NCBI GenBank assembly: GCA_015709595.1
Contig: CP054178.1
Coordinates: forward strand, 2,051,205 to 2,115,204
DNA from: Phycisphaeraceae bacterium
GTDB taxonomy: Bacteria > Planctomycetota > Phycisphaerae > Phycisphaerales > SM1A02
Direction: 5' to 3'
DNA length: 64,000 nt
Part shown: positions 1 to 8,801 of the stretch, one piece after another
How the letters are laid out: each line of letters opens with the position of its first letter
Position numbering within the stretch: position 1 is the stretch's first letter
Translations under genes and position numbers: made by a program
Notes under the pieces: model-generated
The model's database searches: none
The model's input: the letters and a program-made list of their open reading frames with translations, nothing else
Told to the model about the DNA's origin: nothing

Positions 1-1
1 G

Positions 2-421
2 CTTCTCGAGGAACTGCACGCCTGCACCGCCAGGCGCGAGGAGCCGATCGAGGTGCTGGTGCAGGTGAACGTGGCCGGGGAAAGACAGAAGTTCGGCGTG
101 GCGCCGGCGGCGGTGAAGCACCTGGTCGACCAGATCGACACCATGCTCGGGCTGCGCTGCCGCGGACTCATGTGCATGGCCCCGGTCGCCGATGATCCGC
201 GGACGCTGCGGCCCGTGTTCGAGCGCTGCCGCGAGATCTTCGAGGACATCCGCCTGACCGCCGCGGGAACCGACCGGTTCGATATCCTCTCGATGGGCAT
301 GAGCGGGGATTACGAAGTGGCCATCGAGTGCGGCGCCAACATGGTGCGCGTGGGGAGCGCGATCTTCGGACCGCCGCGCGCCCCCGAATCGGATGATGTC
401 GATTCGGCGGAGAACCACTGA
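2..421 (+). CDS. YggS/PLPBP-family PLP-binding protein (5' end cut off)
   Basis: The frame is open from the left edge and ends in TGA at 419-421, giving about 139 C-terminal residues. The family binds pyridoxal 5'-phosphate on a TIM-barrel fold, has no known catalysis and takes part in PLP and amino-acid homeostasis in the cytoplasm. The visible C-terminal signature is SMGMSGDYEVAI followed by GANMVRVGSAIFG, the phosphate-cradling end of the barrel. Upstream, QVNVAGERQKFG matches the family's V-N-x-x-x-E-x-x-K-x-G strand. The lysine that binds PLP lies outside the window. The gene runs convergently towards the nos cluster with a 63-bp spacer and no clear terminator. Confidence 0.9.
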   Translation, partial: LLEELHACTARREEPIEVLVQVNVAGERQKFGVAPAAVKHLVDQIDTMLGLRCRGLMCMAPVADDPRTLRPVFERCREIFEDIRLTAAGTDRFDILSMGMSGDYEVAIECGANMVRVGSAIFGPPRAPESDDVDSAENH

Positions 422-484
422 CAGGCCGATGGCGCCGCGGCGTCCGCACACCGCCTGCTTGCTTCGCCTCATCCGGGCGACTGC

Positions 485-1873
485 TCAGATCAGATACAGC
501 AGCGGGAACAGGAAGATCCAGATGAGATCGACCAGGTGCCAGTACAGCCCGCCCAGATCGACCTGGGTGAAGCGATGCGGACCGTATCGACCGCGGACGG
601 CGCCGATGAGCAGCCAGCCGATCACCAGCATGCCCACGAGCACGTGAATGCCGTGCAGCCCGGTGGTGAGGAAGTAGATGTTGAAGTAGAGGTGGGCGTT
701 GGCGGGGCGGGTTGGATCCTCGGTGTGATGCGCCACGGGCTGGATGAGCGGCTGCACGCGCTGGGCGCGGAATCGCGGCGAGATGCCGCGCGGCCCCTGG
801 GCGGCGTTGGGAATAGATGATTTCGGGATATAAAACTCCGTTGACTGCGCCGAAGAAGAGGCGGCGCCGGAAGCCGTCGCCTCGCCCGCCGTCGCCCCGG
901 CGGGCGGCGCGGATGGCTCCGCTTCCGCTCCCTCCGCAGCGCCTTCGGTTGGCGCATCGGGCTCGGACGGCGCGACCGGTTCGGGCGCCTTGAACGTTCG
1001 GATGTACGCCACGATGTGTCGAAGATCGTCGTCCTTGAGCGTCGGGTTGCCGCCCCTGGGAGGCATCTGTAGCCCCGTGGTGTTGAGTTTGTCGAAGGGC
1101 ATGCGGCCGCCCTTGATGAACTTGACAAGCTCCTCGTCGCTCTGGGATGCAATGAACTCGCTGCCGCGAATGTCCTTGCCCTGGCCCACGATGCCCTCGC
1201 CCGCCACGCCGTGGCAGGAGCGGCAGGTGGCCATCCACAGCGATTCGCCGGTCTTGGCGCTGAACTGGGGCGGCGGCGGAGGCGGCGGCGCGGCCTGATC
1301 GCCTTCCACCTCGTTCGCGGACGGGGCGGGCGGCTCCACGTGCGGCGGCGCGTAGAACCCGCGACCCCACACGAGCCCGTCGTGAATCTTGTGCGAGTAT
1401 TCCACGTACTTGATGCCCATGAACACGCCGCCCCCCAGCAGCGTCGCCGCCAGGCACCACACCAGCGGCCTGCGCTGTCCCCGCTGAGCAAAGGAGACGG
1501 CCATGGCCATCGTCATGCTGCTGACGATCAGCACCACCGTGTTGGTGGCGCCGAGCCACGTGTCGAGGAACTGGCTGCCGTAGGCGAAGACCTCGGGATG
1601 GTTCCCCCGAAGCACGGCGTAGTAGCAGAACAAGCCGCCGAACAGCAGCAGTTCCGTGGCGAGGAAAATCCACATCCCCAGCTTGGCGCTGGAGAACTGC
1701 TGGCCCAGCGACTCGAAGTGGTGCGCCAGTCCGGGGGCGTGCGCGTCGTCTACCGTTGCGGCGGCCGCGCCGTCATACTGGTGTCGGTGAACGGGGCAGC
1801 GCGAGAGCGAATCCGCGGGCCGATGCTCCGGCTCGGGCGGAGTCGCGGATGAGGGAGTCATGAACGCGGTCAT
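485..1873 (-). CDS. COX3/NorE-like membrane protein with inserted cytochrome c domain
   Basis: A 462-residue protein whose ends are haem-copper oxidase subunit III-like: hydrophobic segments near 66-86, 104-126 and 137-156, then 397-423 and 441-462, with typical FLATELLLFGG and TGLHGIHVLVGM sequences. Between the third and fourth segments lies a soluble class I cytochrome c domain (about 205-295) with haem motif CRSCH at 217-221 and a likely distal Met at 270 (LQMPPRGG). It is flanked by Pro- and Ala-rich linkers (177-203 and 295-345). The ATG at 1873 is preceded by an AGGAG box. The gene follows nosL by 22 bp in the same direction, so it is probably co-transcribed. No oxidase subunit I or II is nearby. 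An electron-transfer role towards NosZ is inference. Confidence 0.85.
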   Translation of the reverse strand: MTAFMTPSSATPPEPEHRPADSLSRCPVHRHQYDGAAAATVDDAHAPGLAHHFESLGQQFSSAKLGMWIFLATELLLFGGLFCYYAVLRGNHPEVFAYGSQFLDTWLGATNTVVLIVSSMTMAMAVSFAQRGQRRPLVWCLAATLLGGGVFMGIKYVEYSHKIHDGLVWGRGFYAPPHVEPPAPSANEVEGDQAAPPPPPPPQFSAKTGESLWMATCRSCHGVAGEGIVGQGKDIRGSEFIASQSDEELVKFIKGGRMPFDKLNTTGLQMPPRGGNPTLKDDDLRHIVAYIRTFKAPEPVAPSEPDAPTEGAAEGAEAEPSAPPAGATAGEATASGAASSSAQSTEFYIPKSSIPNAAQGPRGISPRFRAQRVQPLIQPVAHHTEDPTRPANAHLYFNIYFLTTGLHGIHVLVGMLVIGWLLIGAVRGRYGPHRFTQVDLGGLYWHLVDLIWIFLFPLLYLI

Positions 1874-1895
1874 GGCGATCTCCTGAAGCGGCGAG

Positions 1896-2444
1896 TCATT
1901 CGTGGTCGCTGGCGGACGGCGGCTCCTTCCGCAGCCGCGCGACCAGCGTGGCGAAGTCCATGTGAACGCCCGGGGTGACCAGCGCGGCCTGCTCCGCGGC
2001 GGCGCGGTCGGCGTAGGCGGCGGCTCCGAAGGCCATGGGCGTGATGATGTCGGGCGAGAACAGATACGCAGCGCGCGTGGCGTCGAGCCACTGGCCGCTG
2101 GAGGCGTCCGTGACCCAGCGGGCCAGCATCAGGGACTCATCCTGCCACTGCCCGACGATCAGGCAGCCGATGTCGTCGAACAGCAGCATCTCGCGTCGTC
2201 CGCCCTGCTCGATCAGCATTGCCGCCGCGAAGCGCGAGTCGCTCACGATCATGCCGCACTCGGCGCAGATGTCCTGCCCGTAGTGGATGGTCGGCGGTTC
2301 AATCGGCGTCTCGCGCTGGCACCCGGCGGTCACCGCGCCCGCGAGTGCGACCACGCACACACCGATCACCGAGAACTGAGAACCGAGAACCGACAACCAC
2401 CCCCCGTCGGCCGACAGCCGACCGCCGAAAGCCCGATTCCTCAT
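1896..2444 (-). CDS. nosL: NosL copper-binding lipoprotein
   Basis: 182 residues. NosL is a membrane-anchored Cu(I) chaperone that helps assemble the CuZ centre of nitrous oxide reductase. A hydrophobic segment ends in a lipobox (TAGC, Cys42), and the copper motif CAECGM (Cys60, Cys63, Met65) is intact, followed by the typical FDDIGC strand. The ATG at 2444 overlaps the nosY stop (ATGA), which supports translational coupling. A GTG codon about 25 codons downstream (VIGVCVVALAG) would also leave a usable signal peptide. The codons between the two starts contain repeat-like DNA (2368-2398), so the N-terminus may have been extended by an insertion. Confidence 0.9.
   Translation of the reverse strand: MRNRAFGGRLSADGGWLSVLGSQFSVIGVCVVALAGAVTAGCQRETPIEPPTIHYGQDICAECGMIVSDSRFAAAMLIEQGGRREMLLFDDIGCLIVGQWQDESLMLARWVTDASSGQWLDATRAAYLFSPDIITPMAFGAAAYADRAAAEQAALVTPGVHMDFATLVARLRKEPPSASDHE
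2368..2398. repeat. GAGAACC-type tandem repeat inside nosL signal region
   Basis: The stretch reads as short imperfect repeats of GAGAACTGAGAACCGAGAAC. It is followed by more repeat-like text rich in GCCGAC and GCCGAAAGCC up to 2433. Similar text occurs at 18601-18700 and 39391-39520. Here it lies inside the 5' end of nosL, where it encodes part of the residues before the lipobox. Confidence 0.6.
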
Positions 2445-3319
2445 GATCCACCTCGTCGAATGAAGATGGCCGCACTGAGCCCCAACGGCGCGATGATCCA
2501 CGCCGCCAGCACCCCGCCCAGCAGCAGCGAGAGTTGGTTGCCCCATGCCTGCATGGCGTAGAGCCCGGCGGGTCCGAGTACGTCCAGCGAGGCGTGAACG
2601 CTCTCGAGCGACGCCATCTTGAACACCTGCATGGGGTTGAGCAGCGACAGCCGGAAGAGGTCGGTGACGTGCAGCTTGAAGATCATCGCGCTGCCCATCA
2701 GCCCCAGGTCGCCGAGGAAGACGAACGTCAGCCACAGGAAGATGGCCGCCCCGTTGGCGGACGAGGCCCGCCGCGCGATGGTTGACACCAGCATGCCCAC
2801 GCTGAGCATGGCCAGCCCGAGGGCGTAGGCCAGTCCGACCAGCCGGGCGAAGTTGAGCGCGTCGTCCGTGCCGCTCTTCCAGGCGATGACCGCCGCGCTG
2901 GCCCCGAAGCCCAGCGCGATGGAGGCGAACAGCGCCGCCGCCAGCCCCAGGTACTTGCCCAGCAGCACTTCCAGCCGGCTCACGGGCTGGGCCAGCAGGT
3001 AGGCGAGCGACCCGCGCTCGCGCTCCGCGGCGAGCGACGCGGCCCCCGCGGTGAGCGCCATCAGCGGCACGATCAGGATCACGAGGTTGATCAGGCCCGC
3101 GGCGGTGCGGCCGAAGCCCGCGAAGCCCGTCGCCCCCGTGCCGACGAGCGACAGGAACGACAACCCGAGCGAGAGCGCCACGAAGGCGATCGTGTACAGG
3201 ATGAACCAGCGGTTGCGCAGGGCGTCGCCGACCTCCTTGCGGGCGATGGTGAACACCGCGCGCGGAGCGACGGGCCAGTCGGACGCCCCGGCTCGAATCG
3301 TGGCGGCGAAGTCAGACAT
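2441..3319 (-). CDS. nosY: NosY ABC transporter permease
   Basis: 292 residues, the membrane subunit of the NosDFY ABC system needed for CuZ maturation. Six hydrophobic segments are visible, with the ABC-2 type pattern ISRKEVGDALRNRWF-like at the N-terminus (here IARKEVGDALRNRWF) and AAERERGSLAYLLAQPVSR after the third segment. The ATG at 3319 has an AAGGAG box. The longer open frame upstream has no support, because it runs inside nosF. It overlaps nosF by 8 bp and nosL by 4 bp. Confidence 0.93.
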   Translation of the reverse strand: MSDFAATIRAGASDWPVAPRAVFTIARKEVGDALRNRWFILYTIAFVALSLGLSFLSLVGTGATGFAGFGRTAAGLINLVILIVPLMALTAGAASLAAERERGSLAYLLAQPVSRLEVLLGKYLGLAAALFASIALGFGASAAVIAWKSGTDDALNFARLVGLAYALGLAMLSVGMLVSTIARRASSANGAAIFLWLTFVFLGDLGLMGSAMIFKLHVTDLFRLSLLNPMQVFKMASLESVHASLDVLGPAGLYAMQAWGNQLSLLLGGVLAAWIIAPLGLSAAIFIRRGGS

Positions 3320-4235
3320 GGCGGTCTCCTTGAGCGTGATGGGATGCGGGCGCCGGCGTCGAGGCGGCTGAAGGCAGACGCCCGTTGCCGAGCAGTTCGA
3401 AGTCCTCAACGCGGATGCGTGTTTCCGCCAGGGCGTGGATCGGTCCCGCCTTCGCCCGCGGGTTGACGACGACATGCACGCCGCAGCCGTTGCGCGAGGC
3501 CTCGAAGCCGCGGCGGCTGAGCGCGGCGGCGGCTTCCTCGATCTGCCCGTCGGCGACGAAGACCTTCATCAGCAGGTTCTCGGCGATTTCCGCGGCGGCG
3601 TCGGGCTGCCCCTGTCGCACCACCCGGCCTCGCTCCAGCATCAGCACGCGATCGGCCAAGGCCCGCACTTCGGCGTAGTGGTGCGAGGTGAAGAGGATGG
3701 TCTTGCCCCGGTCCTTGAGCGACTTGAGCAGCGACATGAAGCCGCTCTGGGCCTCGGCGTCGAGGTTGGACGTCAGTTCATCGAGAATCAGCGCCGGCGG
3801 GTCGGCCAGCAGTGCCGCGGCGAGCGCGAGCCGCTGTTTCATGCCGCCGGAAAGCTCGCGCACGCGCTTGCGGGCGTGGCCTTCCAGTCCGACCTCCCTG
3901 AGAACCACGCCGATGCGCTCACGAGGCGTGCGCTTGAGTGAGGCGAGGAATCCCAAGGCGTCGGCGGCGCGAAGGTCGTCGTGGAAGGCCAGTTCCTGCG
4001 GCACGTAGCCGATCATGCGCCGGGCCGCCTTGCCGCGCCGCCGCACGTCGAAGCCGGCGACGGAGATCGAGCCGCGAAAGCGAATCAGCCCGAGCACGCA
4101 GCGGATGATGGTGGTCTTGCCCGCGCCGTTGGGGCCCCAGAGCGCCACCGCTTCTCCCTGCGCGATGGTGAGCGAGAGATCATCCACCGCGGTGAAGCGA
4201 CCGAATCGCTTGGTCAGGTGGTCGAGTCGGATCAT
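3312..4235 (-). CDS. nosF: NosF ABC transporter ATP-binding protein
   Basis: 307 residues, the cytoplasmic ATPase of NosDFY. Walker A is GPNGAGKTT near residues 34-42, the signature is LSGGMKQRLALAAAL, and Walker B is PALILDELTSNLD. The last is unusual only in having Leu-Thr-Ser after the catalytic Glu where many ABC proteins have P-T/F-x. The C-terminal 90 residues form the extra domain typical of NosF. The ATG at 4235 is preceded by GGAAGGAG and overlaps the nosD stop (ATGA). Confidence 0.95.
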   Translation of the reverse strand: MIRLDHLTKRFGRFTAVDDLSLTIAQGEAVALWGPNGAGKTTIIRCVLGLIRFRGSISVAGFDVRRRGKAARRMIGYVPQELAFHDDLRAADALGFLASLKRTPRERIGVVLREVGLEGHARKRVRELSGGMKQRLALAAALLADPPALILDELTSNLDAEAQSGFMSLLKSLKDRGKTILFTSHHYAEVRALADRVLMLERGRVVRQGQPDAAAEIAENLLMKVFVADGQIEEAAAALSRRGFEASRNGCGVHVVVNPRAKAGPIHALAETRIRVEDFELLGNGRLPSAASTPAPASHHAQGDRHV

Positions 4236-5592
4236 GACGCCGCTCCTTCCAGGTTGCGGGTGCGAGTCAGCAGCAGCACGCATGCGGCGCCGCCCAGCAG
4301 GACGAGTGCGACGACGGCCATGGCGCCCGGCGCTGCCTTCCGTGCGGCAAGTCCCTCAAGCCGGACTGGCTGCATGAGCGGCGCGGCATCAGCGAATCGC
4401 GGGCGGGGCCGCACCGCCGGGAACGCCCGGGCCGCCAGGTCAATCGCCTGCTGCGCCGGACTATGCAGAAACAACCGCATCATGGGCTCGCGCTCGATCA
4501 GGTTGTCGAAGAGCGAGGCGGCCTCGTAGGGCAGGTCGCCCAAGCCGTCGCCATTGAGGTCGAACCCGGCGTAATCACTCCAGTAGTTGCCCCTGCCGTT
4601 GATGGTGAAATCGTTGCCGCCGAAGTCGCCCGTGCCGATCACCGCCACCTGCTGCAGGTTCTCGATGAAGGCGTTGTCGGTGAATCGGTTGCGCTTGACG
4701 TTGGGCAGGAAAGCCAGACCAATGTCGTTGTATGCGAATACGTTGCGAGCGAAGTCGTCATACACGCCGATGGCGTGCGGTGAGTTGTCCAGGTACGCGC
4801 CCACGCGGTTGGCGACGAAGGCGTTCTCCTCCGCCACGATGCGCTCCATGTCCTTCAGACCCAGCCCGTAGCCGCTGGGTCCGCGGTTGCGGGAGAAGAC
4901 GTTGCGCCTGAGCACCAGGTCGCGGCTGTACATGAGGAACGCGCCGACGGAGTTGTTCTCCAGCACGTTCTCCTCCAGCACGTTGTTGTCGGTGTACATG
5001 AAGTGCATGCCGTAGCGGCAGTCGGAGACCGTGTTGCGCCGCAGCGTCACATCGCTGGAAAACCACACCACCACGTCTCGTCCGCGCGTGACCAGGTTGC
5101 CCTCGATGAGCGTGCCCGCGCACTGCCACAGCCGGATGCCGTCGCCCCGGCGGGCCACGTCGATGTCCTTGCCCCCGATCACGCAATCGCGGATGACGCT
5201 GTCGGGCGCGTTCTTGAGCAGCACGCCGAACAGCACGTCGTCGAAGATGACGTCCTGAATCACCAGGCGCTCGCCGCTGCCGAAGACGCCGGCGTGCTCG
5301 CGATCGAGCGTTTCGCCCGTGCCCCGCAGCGTGAAGCCGCGGATTGTCACGTCCGCCGCCGCGATGCGGAGCACGTGGCCCTTGCCCTCGGCGTCCAGCA
5401 CGGGACGATCCTGGCCGATCAGCGTGAGCGGCTTGGTGATGCTGAACATCCCCCGGTGGACGCCCGGCGGCACGGAGATCACGTCGCCCGGAGCGGCGGC
5501 GTCGATCGCCTGCTGCAGGTCAAACGCCTGACCCGGAGCGTCCCCGCCGGACAGCATCGCGGCGGCGACGGCGAGTTGGAGCATCAATCGCT

Positions 5593-5596
<4 letters not shown>
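4232..5596 (-). CDS. nosD: NosD periplasmic copper-site maturation protein
   Basis: 454 residues. NosD is a right-handed beta-helix protein that receives copper from NosL and works with NosFY in the periplasm. A short Sec signal (VKRLMLQLAVAAAML) is followed by beta-helix repeats with NTVSD, NVLEEN and NVFSRN-type ladders. The NYWSDYAGFDLNGDGLGD motif is diagnostic of the family. The GTG at 5596 overlaps the upstream stop as GTGA; an in-frame ATG lies four codons later. A C-terminal hydrophobic segment (about 428-446, AVVALVLLGGAACVLLL) ending in RTRN suggests anchoring to the membrane. Confidence 0.93.
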
Positions 5597-6321
<725 letters not shown>

Positions 6322-6396
6322 GATGGACTCCCGCAAAGGGTGATGGTGGAAAGAGGTGGCGGGCGGTGTTTCACGCCCGCCGCCCGAAGGAGAAGG

Positions 6397-8430
6397 TCAC
6401 TGCGGCTTCACGAGGAAGTAGCCCAGCATCTCCAGGTGCAGGGCGGAGCAGAACTCGGAGCAGTAGAAGGGGAAGGCGCCGGCCTGGGTGGCCTCGAACT
6501 CGATGGTCACGGTCTCGCCCGGCTCCAGACTGGCGGTGATGTTGTAGCCGGGGATGGCGAAGCCGTGAGTCGCGTCCTTGGTGCGTTCCACGTTGGTGAT
6601 GCGCCAGATGACATGGTCGCCCAGGTTCACCTCCACGCGTTCGGGCTTGAAGTGGCTGCGCACTGCGGTCATGTAGATCTCCACGGTCGAGCCGTTGCGC
6701 ACGATGCGCTCCTTGCCCGGCATCGGCGCGTTGGGATCAACTGACTGGGTGTGCGGGTTCCAGCCGATCTCGGGATAGACCTCCCAGGTCTTGAGCTTGT
6801 CCGCGCGAATCATCTGGGAGTAGTGCGGTTCGCCCAGGCCCACCGGCGCGTCGTAGATGACCTGCATCTTGTCGCCGGTCTGGGAGATGTCGATCAGCTG
6901 GAAGTTCTGCGGGAGCAGCGGTCCGGTGGGGAAGAACCGGTCGATCGACCACTTGTTGAACGCGACGAGGTACTTGCCGTCCGGACTGACGGTGTCGCCC
7001 TCGGCCGCGCCGAGGTGGCCGACGTTGTACTGCACGGGCACCTTGGCCACGAGGGACCAGGGCTTGTCGGGGTTCTTGCCCGCGTAGGGGCCGCCCAGCG
7101 TCCAGCGGGCGATGGCGGAATCAAGGAACAGCGAGGTATAGGCGTAACCCTTGTCATCGAACTGGGTGTGGAGCGGTCCAAGCCCCAGCTCCACCTGCGC
7201 CTCGACCACGTCCTCCAGTTTCAGGATCGGCACGCCGTACACGTCGCGGTCGAACTTGCCCGCGGCGATGGCCTTCTGGATCTTGTCGAAGGAGTAGACG
7301 GTGACGTGGGGATCGAGCTTGCCGGAGACGACGATGTACTCGCCTCCGGGGGTGATGTCCACGCCGTGCGGACTCTTGAGCTCGGGGGCGAAGAACAGGA
7401 TGCCCTCGTCAATGCAGGTCTGCAGGGAGAGAACGTTGAACCCCTTGACCTTCGTCGCCTTGCCGGCCTTGAAGACCTGCTCGGCCTTCTTCCAGTTGAT
7501 GATGTGCAGGTAGTCGGTCTCGTTCTGGCTGGCGCCGGCCTCGAAGTAGTTCTTGTCGTTCACCGTGGCGCTGCCGGTGGCCAACTCGGTGTTGATGGAG
7601 TTGCCGAAGATCCAGCCGTCGCTGACGCCCTTGCCGGCGTCAAAGAGGTCCTGCCAGTAGGGGGGCAGTTCCAGGGCGAAGGACTGATCCACGTCGATGC
7701 GGCCCTTGGCGCGGTCGAACTTCCACATGGTCACGTTGCCGCGGTAGGACTTCTGGTAGTCCTCGAGCGGCGCGTAGTCCCATCCGAGCGGCGTGCCGTA
7801 CTGCCCGCCCTCGATGATGTATTCGGTGTTGGGCGTGACGAACGTGCCGCCGTGGTCGTTGATGGCGATGGGGTTCTTGACGATCTGCTTGGTCTCGAAG
7901 TCGCGCAGGTCGATCACGGCGACGCGGGCGTTGGCCTTGTCGCCGATGAAGAGCCACTGGCCGTCGAACTCGCCGTTGGTCTCGCTGATCGAGGGATGAT
8001 GGGTGTCGGCCCAGCGGATCTCATTGTTGCGGGCGTTGCCCTGGTCGAGGATCTCGTTGCCCACGCCGTAGCCCCAGCCCTGCCAGGGCTCGGGGGTGAA
8101 GACGGCGATGACCCGCAGCAGGCGCATCGACGGTACGCCGTACACCAGCACCTGCCCGCTGTGCCCGCCCGAGGCGAAGAGCAGGTAGTCGTCGATTCGG
8201 CCGCTGGGCATGTAGGTCTTGAGGGCGGCGGTGATGTCGTCGGGCGTCAGGTCGCGGGCCTTGGCGATGGCGGCGGCGTCGCCGCTGAGCCCGCCCGCGC
8301 TGGCGGCGCCTCCGGATGTCTTTCGGGCGGTGTCCACCTGTCGGATGTCCGGGCTCGACCCGGACTCTCCGCCGCCGCAGCCGGTCAGCACCAGACCGCC
8401 TGCGGCCAGGATTGCGAGATGCTTCTTCAT
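6397..8430 (-). CDS. nosZ: Nitrous oxide reductase NosZ, clade II type
   Basis: 677 residues. Reduces N2O to N2 in the periplasm using a tetranuclear CuZ site in a beta-propeller and a CuA site in a C-terminal cupredoxin domain. The N-terminus MKKHLAILAAGGLVLTGC is a Sec lipoprotein signal with no twin arginine, as expected of clade II. CuZ ligand regions are visible: WADTHHPSISETNGEFDG, LKSPHGVDITPGGEY, GPLHTQFDDKGYAYTS and NVGHLGAAEGD. The CuA loop CSEFCSALHLEM is complete near 657-668. The ATG at 8430 has a GGAG box. The longer open frame upstream runs into the regulatory spacer and is not supported. Confidence 0.97.
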   Translation of the reverse strand: MKKHLAILAAGGLVLTGCGGGESGSSPDIRQVDTARKTSGGAASAGGLSGDAAAIAKARDLTPDDITAALKTYMPSGRIDDYLLFASGGHSGQVLVYGVPSMRLLRVIAVFTPEPWQGWGYGVGNEILDQGNARNNEIRWADTHHPSISETNGEFDGQWLFIGDKANARVAVIDLRDFETKQIVKNPIAINDHGGTFVTPNTEYIIEGGQYGTPLGWDYAPLEDYQKSYRGNVTMWKFDRAKGRIDVDQSFALELPPYWQDLFDAGKGVSDGWIFGNSINTELATGSATVNDKNYFEAGASQNETDYLHIINWKKAEQVFKAGKATKVKGFNVLSLQTCIDEGILFFAPELKSPHGVDITPGGEYIVVSGKLDPHVTVYSFDKIQKAIAAGKFDRDVYGVPILKLEDVVEAQVELGLGPLHTQFDDKGYAYTSLFLDSAIARWTLGGPYAGKNPDKPWSLVAKVPVQYNVGHLGAAEGDTVSPDGKYLVAFNKWSIDRFFPTGPLLPQNFQLIDISQTGDKMQVIYDAPVGLGEPHYSQMIRADKLKTWEVYPEIGWNPHTQSVDPNAPMPGKERIVRNGSTVEIYMTAVRSHFKPERVEVNLGDHVIWRITNVERTKDATHGFAIPGYNITASLEPGETVTIEFEATQAGAFPFYCSEFCSALHLEMLGYFLVKPQ

Positions 8431-8801
8431 GGCGTTTCTCCACGGGGTGAGAGGGCTGAAAGCCGGCGACGCCCCGCCCGGGCCGGTGCGAAAGGCCCCT
8501 GCGGCCTTGGCAGGGGAAGTGGTGGGGGCTGGTCGGGATGTCGCCGGTTGATGATGCATGACGGAAGATTCATCGACCAAATCTTGATAAATGGATAGAC
8601 ATATCCACTATACGACGATAGGATAGGAGGCGTCAACCGTTGACGCCGGGAATTCGTGAAGGAAATCACAAAGCAGGGCCAAAACCGCGATTCCAGGGCT
8701 GAAACCGGGGAATCTTCCCCGATGGCCCATCCGACCGTCGTCCGAACCCTGTCCGACCCGCACCACTCCGTCGACCTCGCACGCCCCTTGAGGACCACGC
8801 C
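8431..8801. promoter_or_regulatory. Divergent nosZ / tpl regulatory spacer with inverted repeats
   Basis: A 371-bp gap between divergent starts. It holds three perfect dyads: TGGATA-gaca-TATCCA at 8592-8607, GGCGTCAAC-c-GTTGACGCC at 8629-8647 and GGGGAA-tc-TTCCCC at 8707-8720. An imperfect 20-bp direct repeat starts with CAGGGC at 8674 and again at 8694. The AT-richest part of the spacer is 8581-8625, about 160 bp before nosZ. No coding frame with a credible start is seen. The first two dyads look like operators. Their cognate regulator is unknown, but the Rrf2-type gene downstream is the nearest candidate. Confidence 0.6.

Noticed and set aside
485-1873. Two genes (coxC and a cytochrome c) joined by a sequence error
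   Set aside because: The frame is continuous through helices, linker, haem domain, linker and helices. An error would need two compensating events, and both linkers have the same Pro/Ala-rich style.
6751-8598. Long plus-strand open frame antisense to nosZ
   Set aside because: It mirrors nosZ codons in high-GC DNA, gives Val/Gly/Asp-rich text with no domain, and nosZ itself has full catalytic motifs.
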